A DNA stretch of 8,114 nt from Betaproteobacteria bacterium (GCA_029865405.1 JAOUGZ010000099.1:1-8114); one strand, 5' to 3'. Positions 1 to 8,114 are shown, counted from the first letter of the stretch. Numbers and translations: made by a program. The notes: generated from the letters alone by a model not told the origin.

Positions 1-2382
<2,382 letters not shown>

Positions 2383-2384
<2 letters not shown>

Positions 2385-2389
2385 GAGGG
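2383..2389 (+). promoter_or_regulatory. Ribosome binding site overlapping the upstream stop codon
   Basis: AGGAGGG overlaps the TAG stop of the FecR-SPOR gene (2382-2384) and lies 7 bases before the ATG at 2397. This near-perfect Shine-Dalgarno fixes the start of the Bug gene. The overlap with the upstream stop suggests that the two genes share one mRNA and may be translationally coupled. Confidence 0.85.
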
Positions 2390-2396
2390 CCGTGCC

Positions 2397-3347
2397 ATGT
2401 GGCGTCAACTGCTCGCTGTCCTGATCCTCGCTGCGTCCTTCGGCGCCCAGGCCCAGTCGTGGCCGGCGAAGCCGATCCGCCTGGTCGTGCCCTATCCGCC
2501 GGGCGGCTCGACCGACGTCACGGCGCGCGCGCTCGCCGACAAGCTGTCGAACGCGCTTGGCCAGCCGGTGCTGGTCGACAACCGCGCCGGCGCCGGCGGC
2601 AACATCGGCATCGAGCACGTGGCGAAGAGCGACCCGGACGGCTACACCCTGCTGGTGGCGCCCGACTTCGTCGCCAGCGCGCCGCACGTCTACAAGCTGA
2701 ACTACGATCCGATGACGCAGCTGGTGCCCGTGATCCAGCTCACGCGCCAGCCGGTGGTGCTCGCCGTGCATCCGTCGCTGGGCGTGGGCACCGCGGCCGA
2801 GCTGGTGGCGCTGGCCAAGCAAAAGCCCGGCCTCGCCTATGCCACCTCGGGCGCCGGCTCGCAGCAGCACATGGCCGCCGAGTGGTTCGCCAAGCTCGCC
2901 GGCATCCAGCTCACGCACATTCCGTACAAGGGCGGCGGCCAGGCGATCGCGGACTTCATCGGCGGGCAGGTGCCGCTCGCCTCGCTCGGCTCGACGCCGG
3001 TGATCCCGCACCACAAGTCGGGCAAGGTGAAGATCCTTGCGCAGACTACGAAGCAGCGCGCGCCGAGCCTGCCCGAGGTGCCGACTTACGAGGAAGCGGG
3101 CTTCAAGGGCCTGGTGATCGACCAGTGGCTGGGCGCGTTCGTGCCCGCGGGCACCGATCGGGCGATCGTCAAGCGCCTGGCGGCCGAGTTCGACAAGGCG
3201 CTCGCCGATCCCGCGCTGCGCGAGCGCCTCGCCAAGGCCGCGCTCGAGACCGTCGGCGGCAGCAGCGAGGCGTTCGCCGCGCTGGTGCAGGAGAACTTCG
3301 AGATGTACCGCAAGCTGGTCGCGGACCTCAACATCCGCGTCAATTGA
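2397..3347 (+). CDS. Bug/TctC-family periplasmic solute-binding protein
   Basis: 316 residues, the usual length for the Bug family (tripartite tricarboxylate transporter substrate-binding proteins, PF03401). Residues 1-19 form a signal peptide ending AQA, followed by the mature start QSWPAKPIRLVVPYPPGG. Family blocks seen: PYPPGGSTDVTAR (32-44), whose loop contributes to the ligand site, GQPVLVDNRAGAGGNIG (55-71), DPDGYTLL (79-86), and HIPYKGGGQA (174-183). These proteins capture small carboxylates or related ligands in the periplasm with a Venus-flytrap fold; the ligand cannot be read from sequence. No TctA or TctB membrane subunits are in the window, so it is an orphan receptor here, which is common in Burkholderiales. 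Some orphan Bug proteins act as sensors for two-component systems, but none is visible nearby. It is probably the second gene of an operon with the FecR-SPOR gene. The stop is followed by 31 bases and then uvrD. Confidence 0.95.
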   Translation: MWRQLLAVLILAASFGAQAQSWPAKPIRLVVPYPPGGSTDVTARALADKLSNALGQPVLVDNRAGAGGNIGIEHVAKSDPDGYTLLVAPDFVASAPHVYKLNYDPMTQLVPVIQLTRQPVVLAVHPSLGVGTAAELVALAKQKPGLAYATSGAGSQQHMAAEWFAKLAGIQLTHIPYKGGGQAIADFIGGQVPLASLGSTPVIPHHKSGKVKILAQTTKQRAPSLPEVPTYEEAGFKGLVIDQWLGAFVPAGTDRAIVKRLAAEFDKALADPALRERLAKAALETVGGSSEAFAALVQENFEMYRKLVADLNIRVN

Positions 3348-3359
3348 GCGCGCGCGCGC
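3348..3359 (+). repeat. Alternating GC dinucleotide tract
   Basis: Twelve bases of uninterrupted alternating GC lie between the Bug stop codon and the TATAAT of uvrD, in what would be the promoter spacer. Such tracts can adopt Z-form DNA under negative supercoiling. Similar short runs occur elsewhere in this GC-rich window, for example inside uvrD near 5152-5163, so composition alone may explain it. Confidence 0.6.
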
Positions 3360-3363
3360 AGAC

Positions 3364-3369
3364 TATAAT
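3364..3369 (+). promoter_or_regulatory. Consensus -10 box for uvrD
   Basis: A perfect TATAAT in a region of about 70% G+C, only 9 bases before the TTG start at 3379. TTGAGC (3344-3349, 4 of 6 to TTGACA), overlapping the Bug stop codon, could be a -35, but the spacer of 14 is shorter than usual. Initiation would fall near 3376, giving a leader of about 3 bases. The GGAG at 3371-3374 (4 bases before the TTG) would then lie upstream of the RNA start and could be used only on read-through mRNA from the FecR-SPOR/Bug pair. Confidence 0.65.
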
Positions 3370-3378
3370 CGGAGCGCC

Positions 3379-5553
3379 TTGTCGCTCCGCCTCGAAGACC
3401 TCAATCCCGAACAGCTCGCCGCCGTCACACTGCCCGCCGGCCACGCGCTGATCCTCGCCGGCGCCGGCAGCGGCAAGACGCGCGTGCTCACCACGCGCCT
3501 CGCCTGGCTGCTGCAGAGCGGCGCGGTCACGCCCGCGGGCGTGCTCGCCGTCACCTTCACCAACAAGGCGGCGCGCGAAATGCTCACGCGGCTCACCGCG
3601 ATGCTCGCCGTGAACCCGCGCGGCATGTGGATCGGCACCTTCCACGGCCTGTGCAACCGCATGCTGCGCGCGCACCATCAGGAGGCCGGGCTGCCGCGCG
3701 AGTTCCAGATCCTCGACACGCAGGACCAGCTCGCCGCGGTGAAGCGCGTGCTGCGCGCGATGAACGTGGACGAGGACCGCTTCGCGCCGCGCGACGTGCA
3801 GTACTTCATCATGGGCAGGAAGGAGGAGGGCCTGCGCGCGCGCGACGTCGCCGCGGGCGACGATACCTCGCGGCGCTACGCGGAGCTCTACGACGCCTAC
3901 GACGAGCAGTGCCGGCGCGAGGGCGTGGCGGATTTCGCCGAGCTCCTGTTGAGGAGCTTCGAGCTGCTGCAGCGGAACGAGCCGCTCCGGGAGCACTACC
4001 GGGCGCGCTTCCGGCACCTGCTGGTGGACGAGTTCCAGGACACCAACCGCCTGCAGTACCGCTGGCTGAAGCTCCTCGCCGGCGAGGGCGCGAGCCTGTT
4101 CGCCGTGGGCGACGACGACCAGTCGATCTACGCCTTCCGCGGTGCCAACGTCGGCAACATGGCCGAGTTCGAGCGCGAGTACCCGGGCGCGCGCGTGCGC
4201 CTGGAGCAGAACTACCGCTCGCAGGGCAACATCCTGGAGGCCGCCAACGCGCTCATCGCCCACAATACGAAGCGCCTGGGCAAGAACCTCTGGACGGCGG
4301 CGGGCGCGGGCGAGCCGCTGCGCGTGTTCGAGGCGCAGTCCGACGCCGACGAAGCGCGCTGGATGGTGGAAGAGATCCAGGCGCTGAAGCGCGACGGTGC
4401 GCGCCTCGACGAGGTCGCGCTGCTGTACCGCTCGAACGCGCAGTCGCGCGTGCTGGAGCACGCCCTGTTCACCGCCGGGCTGGCCTATCGCGTGTACGGG
4501 GGCCTGCGCTTTTTCGAGCGCGCCGAAGTGAAGCACGCGCTCGCCTACCTGCGCCTGGTCGCTTCGCCCGCCGACGACAACGCGTTCCTGCGCGTGGTCA
4601 ATTTTCCGGCGCGCGGCATCGGTGCGCGCACGCTCGAAGGCCTGCAGGACGCGGCCCGGGCCGCCGGGCGCAATCTGTACGAGACGGCGCTCGCCAACCC
4701 CGGCAAGGTCGCGCCCTTCATCGCGCTCGTCGAGGCGCTGCGCGAGGAATGCGCGGGCCTCACGCTCGCCGAGCGGGTCGAGCTCGTGGTGGCGAAGAGC
4801 GGCCTCCTGGATCACTACAAGCGCGAGCGCGAGGGCGCCGAGCGCCTTGAGAACCTGGGCGAGCTGGTGAATGCGGCGGCCGCGTTCAGCGCCGAGGACG
4901 TGGCGATCGAGTCGGGCGAGGACGCCGATCCGCTCATCGCGTTCCTCACCCACGCCGCGCTCGAGGCCGGCGAGCACCAGGCGGGCGAGGGCCAGGAGGC
5001 GCTGCAGCTGATGACCATGCATTCGGCCAAGGGCCTGGAATTCAGCGCGGTGTTCGTGAGCGGGCTGGAAGAGGGCCTTTTCCCGCACGAGCAAAGCGTC
5101 CTGGAGAAGGACGGCCTGGAGGAGGAGCGGCGCCTGATGTACGTCGCCCTCACGCGCGCGCGCGAGCGCCTGTATCTGTCGTTCGCGCAGACGCGCCTGC
5201 TGCACGGGCAGACGCGCTACAACCTGCCCTCGCGCTTCATCGACGAGCTGCCGCAGGGGCTGCTGAAGTGGCTCACGCCGCGCTTTGCCGGCAAGCGCAA
5301 GCCTTCGACCTTCACCGCGGGCGCTTTCACGCGCGCGCCCAAGCGCGACCCGCGCTTTGGCGGCGCGCCGGCGGGCACGGGCGGCGCGCCGAGCGGCTTT
5401 CGCATCGGCCAGAACGTGCTGCACGCCAAGTTCGGCGCCGGCGTCATCGTCGACGCCGAAGGCCAGGGCACGGACGCGCGCGTGCAGGTCAATTTCGGGC
5501 GCGAAGGCGTGAAGTGGCTGGCGGTGGCGGTGGCCAAGCTGCAGGCGGCCTGA
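3379..5553 (+). CDS. uvrD: ATP-dependent 3'-5' DNA helicase UvrD
   Basis: 724 residues, superfamily 1A helicase of the UvrD/PcrA/Rep group, which unwinds DNA 3' to 5' in nucleotide excision and mismatch repair and clears stalled complexes. All core motifs are present: Q-motif region LNPEQ (8-12), Walker A GAGSGKT (28-34, K33), Ia TFTNKAA (59-65), Walker B VDEFQDTN (216-223), III GDDDQSIYAFRGA (244-256), IV LEQNYRS (275-281), V TMHSAKGLEF (546-555) and VI RRLMYVALTRAR (584-595). A low-complexity Gly/Pro/Ala linker (about 635-675) leads to a C-terminal Tudor-like module (GQNVLHAKFGAGVI... to about 722), which in UvrD/PcrA contacts RNA polymerase. The first ATG in frame lies beyond Walker A (residue 68), so the start must be a non-ATG codon; TTG at 3379 gives the expected N-terminus and has GGAG 4 bases upstream. 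Rep is a weaker alternative; the Tudor-like tail and overall match favour UvrD. Confidence 0.95.
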   Translation: MSLRLEDLNPEQLAAVTLPAGHALILAGAGSGKTRVLTTRLAWLLQSGAVTPAGVLAVTFTNKAAREMLTRLTAMLAVNPRGMWIGTFHGLCNRMLRAHHQEAGLPREFQILDTQDQLAAVKRVLRAMNVDEDRFAPRDVQYFIMGRKEEGLRARDVAAGDDTSRRYAELYDAYDEQCRREGVADFAELLLRSFELLQRNEPLREHYRARFRHLLVDEFQDTNRLQYRWLKLLAGEGASLFAVGDDDQSIYAFRGANVGNMAEFEREYPGARVRLEQNYRSQGNILEAANALIAHNTKRLGKNLWTAAGAGEPLRVFEAQSDADEARWMVEEIQALKRDGARLDEVALLYRSNAQSRVLEHALFTAGLAYRVYGGLRFFERAEVKHALAYLRLVASPADDNAFLRVVNFPARGIGARTLEGLQDAARAAGRNLYETALANPGKVAPFIALVEALREECAGLTLAERVELVVAKSGLLDHYKREREGAERLENLGELVNAAAAFSAEDVAIESGEDADPLIAFLTHAALEAGEHQAGEGQEALQLMTMHSAKGLEFSAVFVSGLEEGLFPHEQSVLEKDGLEEERRLMYVALTRARERLYLSFAQTRLLHGQTRYNLPSRFIDELPQGLLKWLTPRFAGKRKPSTFTAGAFTRAPKRDPRFGGAPAGTGGAPSGFRIGQNVLHAKFGAGVIVDAEGQGTDARVQVNFGREGVKWLAVAVAKLQAA
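5359..5391 (+). repeat. In-gene 12-bp direct repeat in the uvrD linker
   Basis: GGCGGCGCGCCG occurs at 5359-5370 and again at 5380-5391, a 21-base (seven-codon) offset. It encodes GGAPAGTGGAP (661-671) in the flexible linker between the helicase core and the Tudor-like tail. The in-frame spacing is what slippage or recombination would give in a tolerant linker, so linker length could vary between relatives. Confidence 0.6.
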
Positions 5554-5564
5554 GTCGCCGCAGC
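5538..5564 (+). terminator. Hairpin over the uvrD stop codon, no T-run
   Basis: GCTGC (5538-5542) and GGCG (5544-5547) pair with CGCC (5556-5559) and GCAGC (5560-5564): nine G/C-rich pairs with one bulged A and an 8-base loop containing the TGA stop. No T-tract follows, so it is not a classical intrinsic terminator. It could cap a Rho-generated 3' end or simply reflect high G+C. Confidence 0.2.
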
Positions 5565-5601
5565 CCGACAGCGATGCCGTACATGGCGCCCGGCGACTGG
5601 G

Positions 5602-5607
5602 TACAAT
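5602..5607 (+). promoter_or_regulatory. Candidate -10 box for the DUF4398/OmpA lipoprotein pair
   Basis: TACAAT (5 of 6 to consensus) stands out in GC-rich surroundings 67 bases before the ATG at 5675. Initiation near 5614 would give a leader of about 61 bases with the hairpin at 5617-5643. No clear -35 hexamer is present; GTACAT is at 17 bases but fits poorly. Confidence 0.5.
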
Positions 5608-5616
5608 TCGTCGCAT

Positions 5617-5643
5617 CTTGCGGCCTGACGCGGGGCGCGCAAG
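5617..5643 (+). promoter_or_regulatory. 5'-leader stem-loop
   Basis: CTTGCG (5617-5622) pairs with CGCAAG (5638-5643), and the stem continues with GCC (5623-5625) against GGC (5634-5636) across a bulged G5637, closing an 8-base loop. If transcription starts near 5614, this hairpin lies 3 bases from the 5' end. Hairpins at that place can protect an mRNA from 5'-end-dependent decay, as in the E. coli ompA leader. The function is inferred. Confidence 0.4.
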
Positions 5644-5662
5644 ACCCAATTAAGCGTTCTTG

Positions 5663-5666
5663 AGGA
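5663..5666 (+). promoter_or_regulatory. Ribosome binding site for the short DUF4398 lipoprotein
   Basis: AGGA at 5663-5666, within GAGGAAAAG, lies 8 bases before the ATG at 5675. A TTG in frame at 5660 would place the site inside the coding region, so the ATG at 5675, which begins the lipoprotein signal peptide, is preferred. Confidence 0.65.
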
Positions 5667-5674
5667 AAAGACCC

Positions 5675-6061
5675 ATGAACCATCCGATGTCCGCTCGCTG
5701 GCGGGTCGCCGGCGCCAGCGTGCTTGCCGCATTGCTCGTCGCCGCCTGCGCGACCGTCGAGCCGATGCCCGCCACCGAAATCGCCGCTGCCAAGGCGGCG
5801 ATCACCCAGGCCGAGAGCGCCGGCGCACAACGCGCCGCCCCGGTCGAGCTGCTCGCAGCGCGCGAGAAGCTGGACAAGGCCGACGCCGCGGTGCGCGAAG
5901 AGCGCTTCGGCGACGCGCGCCGCCTCGCGGAGGCCGCGGAAGCCGACGCCTTGCTCGCCGATCGCCGGGCGCGCGCGGCAAAGGCGCAGAGCGCCGCGGA
6001 CGAGCTGGTGCGAAGCAACGAGCTCCTGCGCATCGAGGCCGGGCGCAACGCGCCCCGCTAG
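5675..6061 (+). CDS. Short DUF4398-domain lipoprotein
   Basis: 128 residues. The N-terminus has a short basic region (SARWR), a hydrophobic stretch and the lipobox VAAC, so C25 should be lipidated by Lgt and LspA; the residue after it is Ala, which does not signal inner-membrane retention. The rest (about 35-115) is an Ala/Glu/Arg-rich helical hairpin of DUF4398 type, with VELLAAREKLDKADAA (43-58) and a second helix running through EAAEADALLADRRARAAKAQ. Function is not known for the family; members commonly sit next to OmpA-like genes in proteobacteria. The helix pattern lines up with the N-terminal part of the next gene (VEL-x-x-AR-x-x-L-x-x-A-x-AA in both), suggesting paralogy. The next gene follows after 34 bases, so co-transcription is likely from the candidate promoter at 5602. 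An ATG at 5687 is a less likely alternative start. Confidence 0.85.
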   Translation: MNHPMSARWRVAGASVLAALLVAACATVEPMPATEIAAAKAAITQAESAGAQRAAPVELLAAREKLDKADAAVREERFGDARRLAEAAEADALLADRRARAAKAQSAADELVRSNELLRIEAGRNAPR

Positions 6062-6095
6062 ATCCCACTCCTACAAACACGCACAGAGACCCCCC

Positions 6096-7037
6096 ATGAA
6101 GATCGCCCGCGTCCGCGACACCGCGCTCGCCCTCACCGCCGTGGCCGTGCTGGCCGCGTGCGCCACCGCACCGGCGCAGAACGCCCTGCTCGATGAAGCG
6201 CGCGCCGGCTACGAGCGCGCCGTCAACAACGCGTACGCGGCGCGCGGCGGCACCGTCGAGCTGCAAAGCGCGCGCACCGCGCTGCAGCGTGCGCAGGCCG
6301 CGCTGGAGGCGGGCGACGACACCGTCGTCGTGGAGCACTACGCGTATCTGGCCAAGCGCAGGATCGAGACCGCGCTCGAGGCCGGCAAGGTCGTGGCCGG
6401 CGAGGAGGCCGTGGCCGCTGCCGCCCTCGAGCGCCAGCGCATCATGATGGAAGTGCGCACGCGCGAGGCCGAGGAAATGCAGAAGCGCGCGCTTGCCTCC
6501 GCCGCCGACGCCGACGCCGCGAGAAAGCGCGCCATGGAGCAGCAGGAGCAGGCCGCGACGGCGCGCAAGCAGGCCGAGGAGCAGCTGGCGCGGGCGCAGG
6601 CCGCAACCGCCGCGGCGCGCGCGGCCGACGAGCAGGCGAAGCGGCTCGCAGCCCAGCTCGAGGAAATGAAGGCGAAGAAGACCGAGCGCGGCATGGTGCT
6701 GACGCTGGGCGACGTGCTGTTCGATACCGGGCGCTCTGACCTGAAGCCGGGCGCGCTGCGCACGCTGGAGCAACTCACGGCGTTCCTCACCGAGAATCCG
6801 GAGCGCAGCGCGATCATCGAGGGGCATACCGATTCGGTCGGCGCCGAGGCGTTCAACCAGCGGCTCTCGGAGCAGCGCGCGCAAGCGGTGCAGAACGCTC
6901 TCATCGAGCGCGGCATCGCGCCGGCGCGCCTCAGCGCCATGGGCTTCGGTCCGTCGAAGCCCGTAGTCGGCAACGACACGGCCGCGGGGCGCCAGCAGAA
7001 CCGGCGCGTCGAGATCGTCCTGCCTGACGTGAAGTGA
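6096..7037 (+). CDS. DUF4398-coiled coil-OmpA-family lipoprotein
   Basis: 313 residues. A lipoprotein signal peptide ends in LAAC with C22 as the predicted lipidated residue and Ala after it, consistent with outer-membrane placement. Residues about 28-120 are DUF4398-like helices; about 105-195 is an Ala/Glu/Lys/Gln-rich coiled coil without proline; residues 200-310 are an OmpA C-terminal domain. In that domain I see LGDVLFDTGRSDLKPGA (204-220), EGHTDSVG (242-249), NQRLSEQRAQAV (254-265) and GRQQNRRVEI (298-307). The Asp of HTD (D246) and the Arg of SEQRA (R261) correspond to the pair that holds diaminopimelate in characterised OmpA-like domains, so peptidoglycan binding is likely. I infer a tether from outer membrane to wall, with the coiled coil as spacer, comparable to Pal but longer. 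The Shine-Dalgarno is weak (AGAGA, 6 bases before the ATG). It converges on the YqaA gene, 7 bases beyond the stop. Confidence 0.93.
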   Translation: MKIARVRDTALALTAVAVLAACATAPAQNALLDEARAGYERAVNNAYAARGGTVELQSARTALQRAQAALEAGDDTVVVEHYAYLAKRRIETALEAGKVVAGEEAVAAAALERQRIMMEVRTREAEEMQKRALASAADADAARKRAMEQQEQAATARKQAEEQLARAQAATAAARAADEQAKRLAAQLEEMKAKKTERGMVLTLGDVLFDTGRSDLKPGALRTLEQLTAFLTENPERSAIIEGHTDSVGAEAFNQRLSEQRAQAVQNALIERGIAPARLSAMGFGPSKPVVGNDTAAGRQQNRRVEIVLPDVK

Positions 7038-7044
7038 TCCGGCT

Positions 7045-7449
7045 CTAGGCGGACCAGGCGGCGATCACCAAGTAGCGCGCGAGTCGCCCGGCCGCCATGA
7101 AGCCGAGCGCGGCGAGCCAGCTCACGCGCAGCCAGCCCGCGGCGGCGCACAGCGCGTCGCCGACGAAGGGCAGCCACGCGAAGAGCGTCGCCGGCGCCCC
7201 GTAGCGCCGGACATACTCCAGATACGGGAACTCCTTGCGCGGCACGAGGCGGCCGATGAGATAGGTCGTCATGCCGCCCGCCGTGTTGCCCAGCGTGGCG
7301 AGCGCGACGGCGAGCGCCGCGTGCTCCGGGTGCAGCTGCAGGTAGCCGAACAGCACCGCCTCGGAGGACAGCGGCACCAGCGTCGCGGCGACGAAACCCG
7401 CGACCAGCACCGCGACGAGGCCGCCTTGCGGCGAGAGCAGGGTTTCCAA
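7045..7449 (-). CDS. YqaA-type VTT/DedA-superfamily inner-membrane protein
   Basis: 134 residues, close to E. coli YqaA (about 142). Hydrophobic segments lie at about 10-36, 43-66, 84-104 and 110-132. Family blocks seen: LVPLSSEAVL (24-33), where the acidic Glu follows a helix break, TLGNTAGGMTTYLIGR (52-67), RYGAPATLFAWLPFVGD (82-98), AAGWLRVSW (103-111) and GRLARY (121-126). The VTT/DedA superfamily includes lipid scramblases and carrier-lipid transporters; YqaA itself has no settled function. The N-terminal block is needed for the family match and no ATG or GTG lies in frame nearby upstream, so the TTG at 7449 is chosen, although no Shine-Dalgarno precedes it. The gene is divergent from ilvA with 23 bases between start codons and converges on the OmpA-type gene. 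Confidence 0.85.
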   Translation of the reverse strand: METLLSPQGGLVAVLVAGFVAATLVPLSSEAVLFGYLQLHPEHAALAVALATLGNTAGGMTTYLIGRLVPRKEFPYLEYVRRYGAPATLFAWLPFVGDALCAAAGWLRVSWLAALGFMAAGRLARYLVIAAWSA

Positions 7450-7457
7450 GAGTGGTG

Positions 7458-7466
7458 TGCTAGGCT
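7458..7466 (+). promoter_or_regulatory. Candidate extended -10 for ilvA
   Basis: TGC followed by TAGGCT fits the extended -10 pattern TGn plus hexamer, although the hexamer itself matches only 3 of 6. Counting 7 bases downstream places initiation at or next to the GTG start codon at 7473, which would make a leaderless mRNA. No -35 is apparent, as expected for an extended -10. It is weak evidence alone and better because no Shine-Dalgarno precedes the GTG. Confidence 0.35.
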
Positions 7467-7472
7467 TTTTCG

Positions 7473-8114
7473 GTGAAACGCGAAGATTATCTCGAGCGCA
7501 TCCTGCGCGCTCGCGTCTACGACGTGGCGATCGAATCGCCGCTGGAGCTTGCGCCGGCGCTCTCGCGGCGCCTCGGCAACCGGCTGCTGCTCAAGCGCGA
7601 GGACCTGCAGCCCGTGTTTTCCTTCAAGCTGCGCGGCGCCTACAACAGGATGGTCAACCTGCCGCGCGAGCGGCTCAAGAAGGGCGTGATCGCCGCGAGC
7701 GCCGGCAACCATGCGCAGGGCGTGGCGCTCGCGGCGCAGAAGCTCGGCTGCCGCGCCGTGATCGTGATGCCGGTGACCACGCCGAAGATCAAGGTCGATG
7801 CGGTGGCCGCGCGCGGCGCGAAAGTCGTGCTGCACGGCGACTCCTACGACGAAGCCTATGCGCACGCGATTAAGCTCAAGCGTCGCGGAAGGCTCACCTT
7901 CGTGCACCCGTACGACGATGCCGACGTCATCGCCGGCCAGGGCACCATCGGCATGGAGATCCTGCGCCAGTGCGAGGGCGCAGTGGACGCGGTGTTCGTT
8001 CCGGTTGGCGGCGGCGGGCTGATAGCCGGCATCGCCGCCTACCTCAAGCATCTGCGCCCCGGCGTGCGGGTGGTCGGCGTCGAGCCCGACGACGCCGACG
8101 CCATGGCGCGCTCG
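7473..8114 (+). CDS. ilvA: Threonine ammonia-lyase (threonine dehydratase), N-terminal part
   Basis: PLP enzyme that converts L-threonine to 2-oxobutanoate and ammonia, the first committed step of isoleucine synthesis. The window holds 214 codons without a stop; the biosynthetic enzyme is about 500 residues, so the rest of the catalytic domain and any ACT-like regulatory domains lie beyond the edge. Seen: LLLKREDLQPVFSFKLRGAYN (38-58) with the Schiff-base lysine K52, substrate loop SAGNHAQG (76-83), VMPVTTPKIKVDA (98-110), and the glycine loop VGGGGLIAG (178-186) that holds the PLP phosphate. The N-terminus YLERILRARVYDVAIESPLE is typical of biosynthetic IlvA rather than the catabolic TdcB form, but the missing C-terminus would settle this. 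GTG at 7473 is the first possible start after an in-frame TAG at 7461-7463; no Shine-Dalgarno is visible. Allosteric isoleucine control is expected only if the regulatory domain is present. Confidence 0.95.
   Translation, partial: MKREDYLERILRARVYDVAIESPLELAPALSRRLGNRLLLKREDLQPVFSFKLRGAYNRMVNLPRERLKKGVIAASAGNHAQGVALAAQKLGCRAVIVMPVTTPKIKVDAVAARGAKVVLHGDSYDEAYAHAIKLKRRGRLTFVHPYDDADVIAGQGTIGMEILRQCEGAVDAVFVPVGGGGLIAGIAAYLKHLRPGVRVVGVEPDDADAMARS
7486..7491 (-). promoter_or_regulatory. Candidate -10 for the YqaA-type gene, inside ilvA
   Basis: On the minus strand GATAAT (5 of 6 to TATAAT) lies 36 bases before the TTG at 7449, within codons 5-7 of ilvA. Initiation near 7479 would give a leader of about 30 bases. 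No -35 match and no Shine-Dalgarno are evident. It is notable mainly because AT-rich hexamers are rare here. Confidence 0.25.

Noticed and set aside
5152..5163. Alternating CG run in uvrD as a Z-DNA or repeat element
   Set aside because: It encodes conserved helicase motif VI residues (Thr-Arg-Ala-Arg) with GC-preferred codons, so coding constraint and base composition explain it.
3340..5649. 769-codon minus-strand open frame opposite uvrD
   Set aside because: It covers the complete UvrD frame on the other strand. Its product is low-complexity in Arg, Ala, His and Leu with no recognisable domain, so it is a composition artefact despite its length.
5724..7037. A 437-codon start for the OmpA-family gene upstream of 6096
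   Set aside because: The extra N-terminus overlaps the short lipoprotein gene and is Ser/Pro/Arg-rich shadow sequence. Starting at 6096 gives a proper lipoprotein signal with C22.
7457..7873. 138-codon plus-strand frame within ilvA
   Set aside because: It is out of frame with the IlvA reading, which carries the PLP lysine and glycine loop; the alternative has no coherent protein features.

Overview
The window looks like ordinary chromosomal DNA from a GC-rich betaproteobacterium, probably Burkholderiales or a close relative. The basis is G+C of roughly 70% by eye, very strong G/C third-position bias, a periplasmic binding protein of the Bug/TctC family (greatly expanded in Burkholderiales), and a UvrD and a DUF4398-OmpA pair of betaproteobacterial type. 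I cannot name the genus from sequence alone. I see no insertion sequences, phage genes, CRISPR arrays, rRNA or tRNA.

Layout, left to right. (1) Positions 1-1423, minus strand: the N-terminal 474 codons of leucyl-tRNA synthetase (leuS), cut by the left edge. (2) After a 79-base divergent gap, a plus-strand pair: a secreted FecR-domain plus SPOR-domain protein (1503-2384), then 12 bases later a Bug/TctC solute-binding protein (2397-3347). (3) The UvrD-type DNA helicase (3379-5553), starting at TTG directly behind a perfect TATAAT. (4) A 121-base gap holding a -10-like box and a leader hairpin, then two outer-membrane lipoprotein genes: a short DUF4398 protein (5675-6061) and a longer DUF4398-coiled coil-OmpA protein (6096-7037). 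The second looks like an elaborated paralogue of the first. (5) A convergent YqaA/DedA-type membrane protein (7045-7449, minus). (6) Threonine ammonia-lyase ilvA (7473 to the right edge, plus), whose GTG start lies only 23 bases from the divergent TTG start of the membrane protein gene.

How the genes fit together: leuS, uvrD and ilvA are housekeeping genes for leucine charging, DNA repair and isoleucine synthesis. The remaining genes are envelope-directed. The SPOR and OmpA C-terminal domains belong to peptidoglycan-binding families, the two DUF4398 proteins carry lipoboxes, YqaA is an inner-membrane protein, and the Bug protein is periplasmic. There is no convincing new multi-gene system here. 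The points worth a second look are the near-leaderless promoter-to-start geometry at uvrD and ilvA, the 5'-terminal leader hairpin before the lipoprotein pair, the tandem DUF4398 paralogues, and the unusual FecR-SPOR/Bug pairing. The longest stretch without a gene is 121 bases. Very long open frames opposite leuS and uvrD are composition artefacts.
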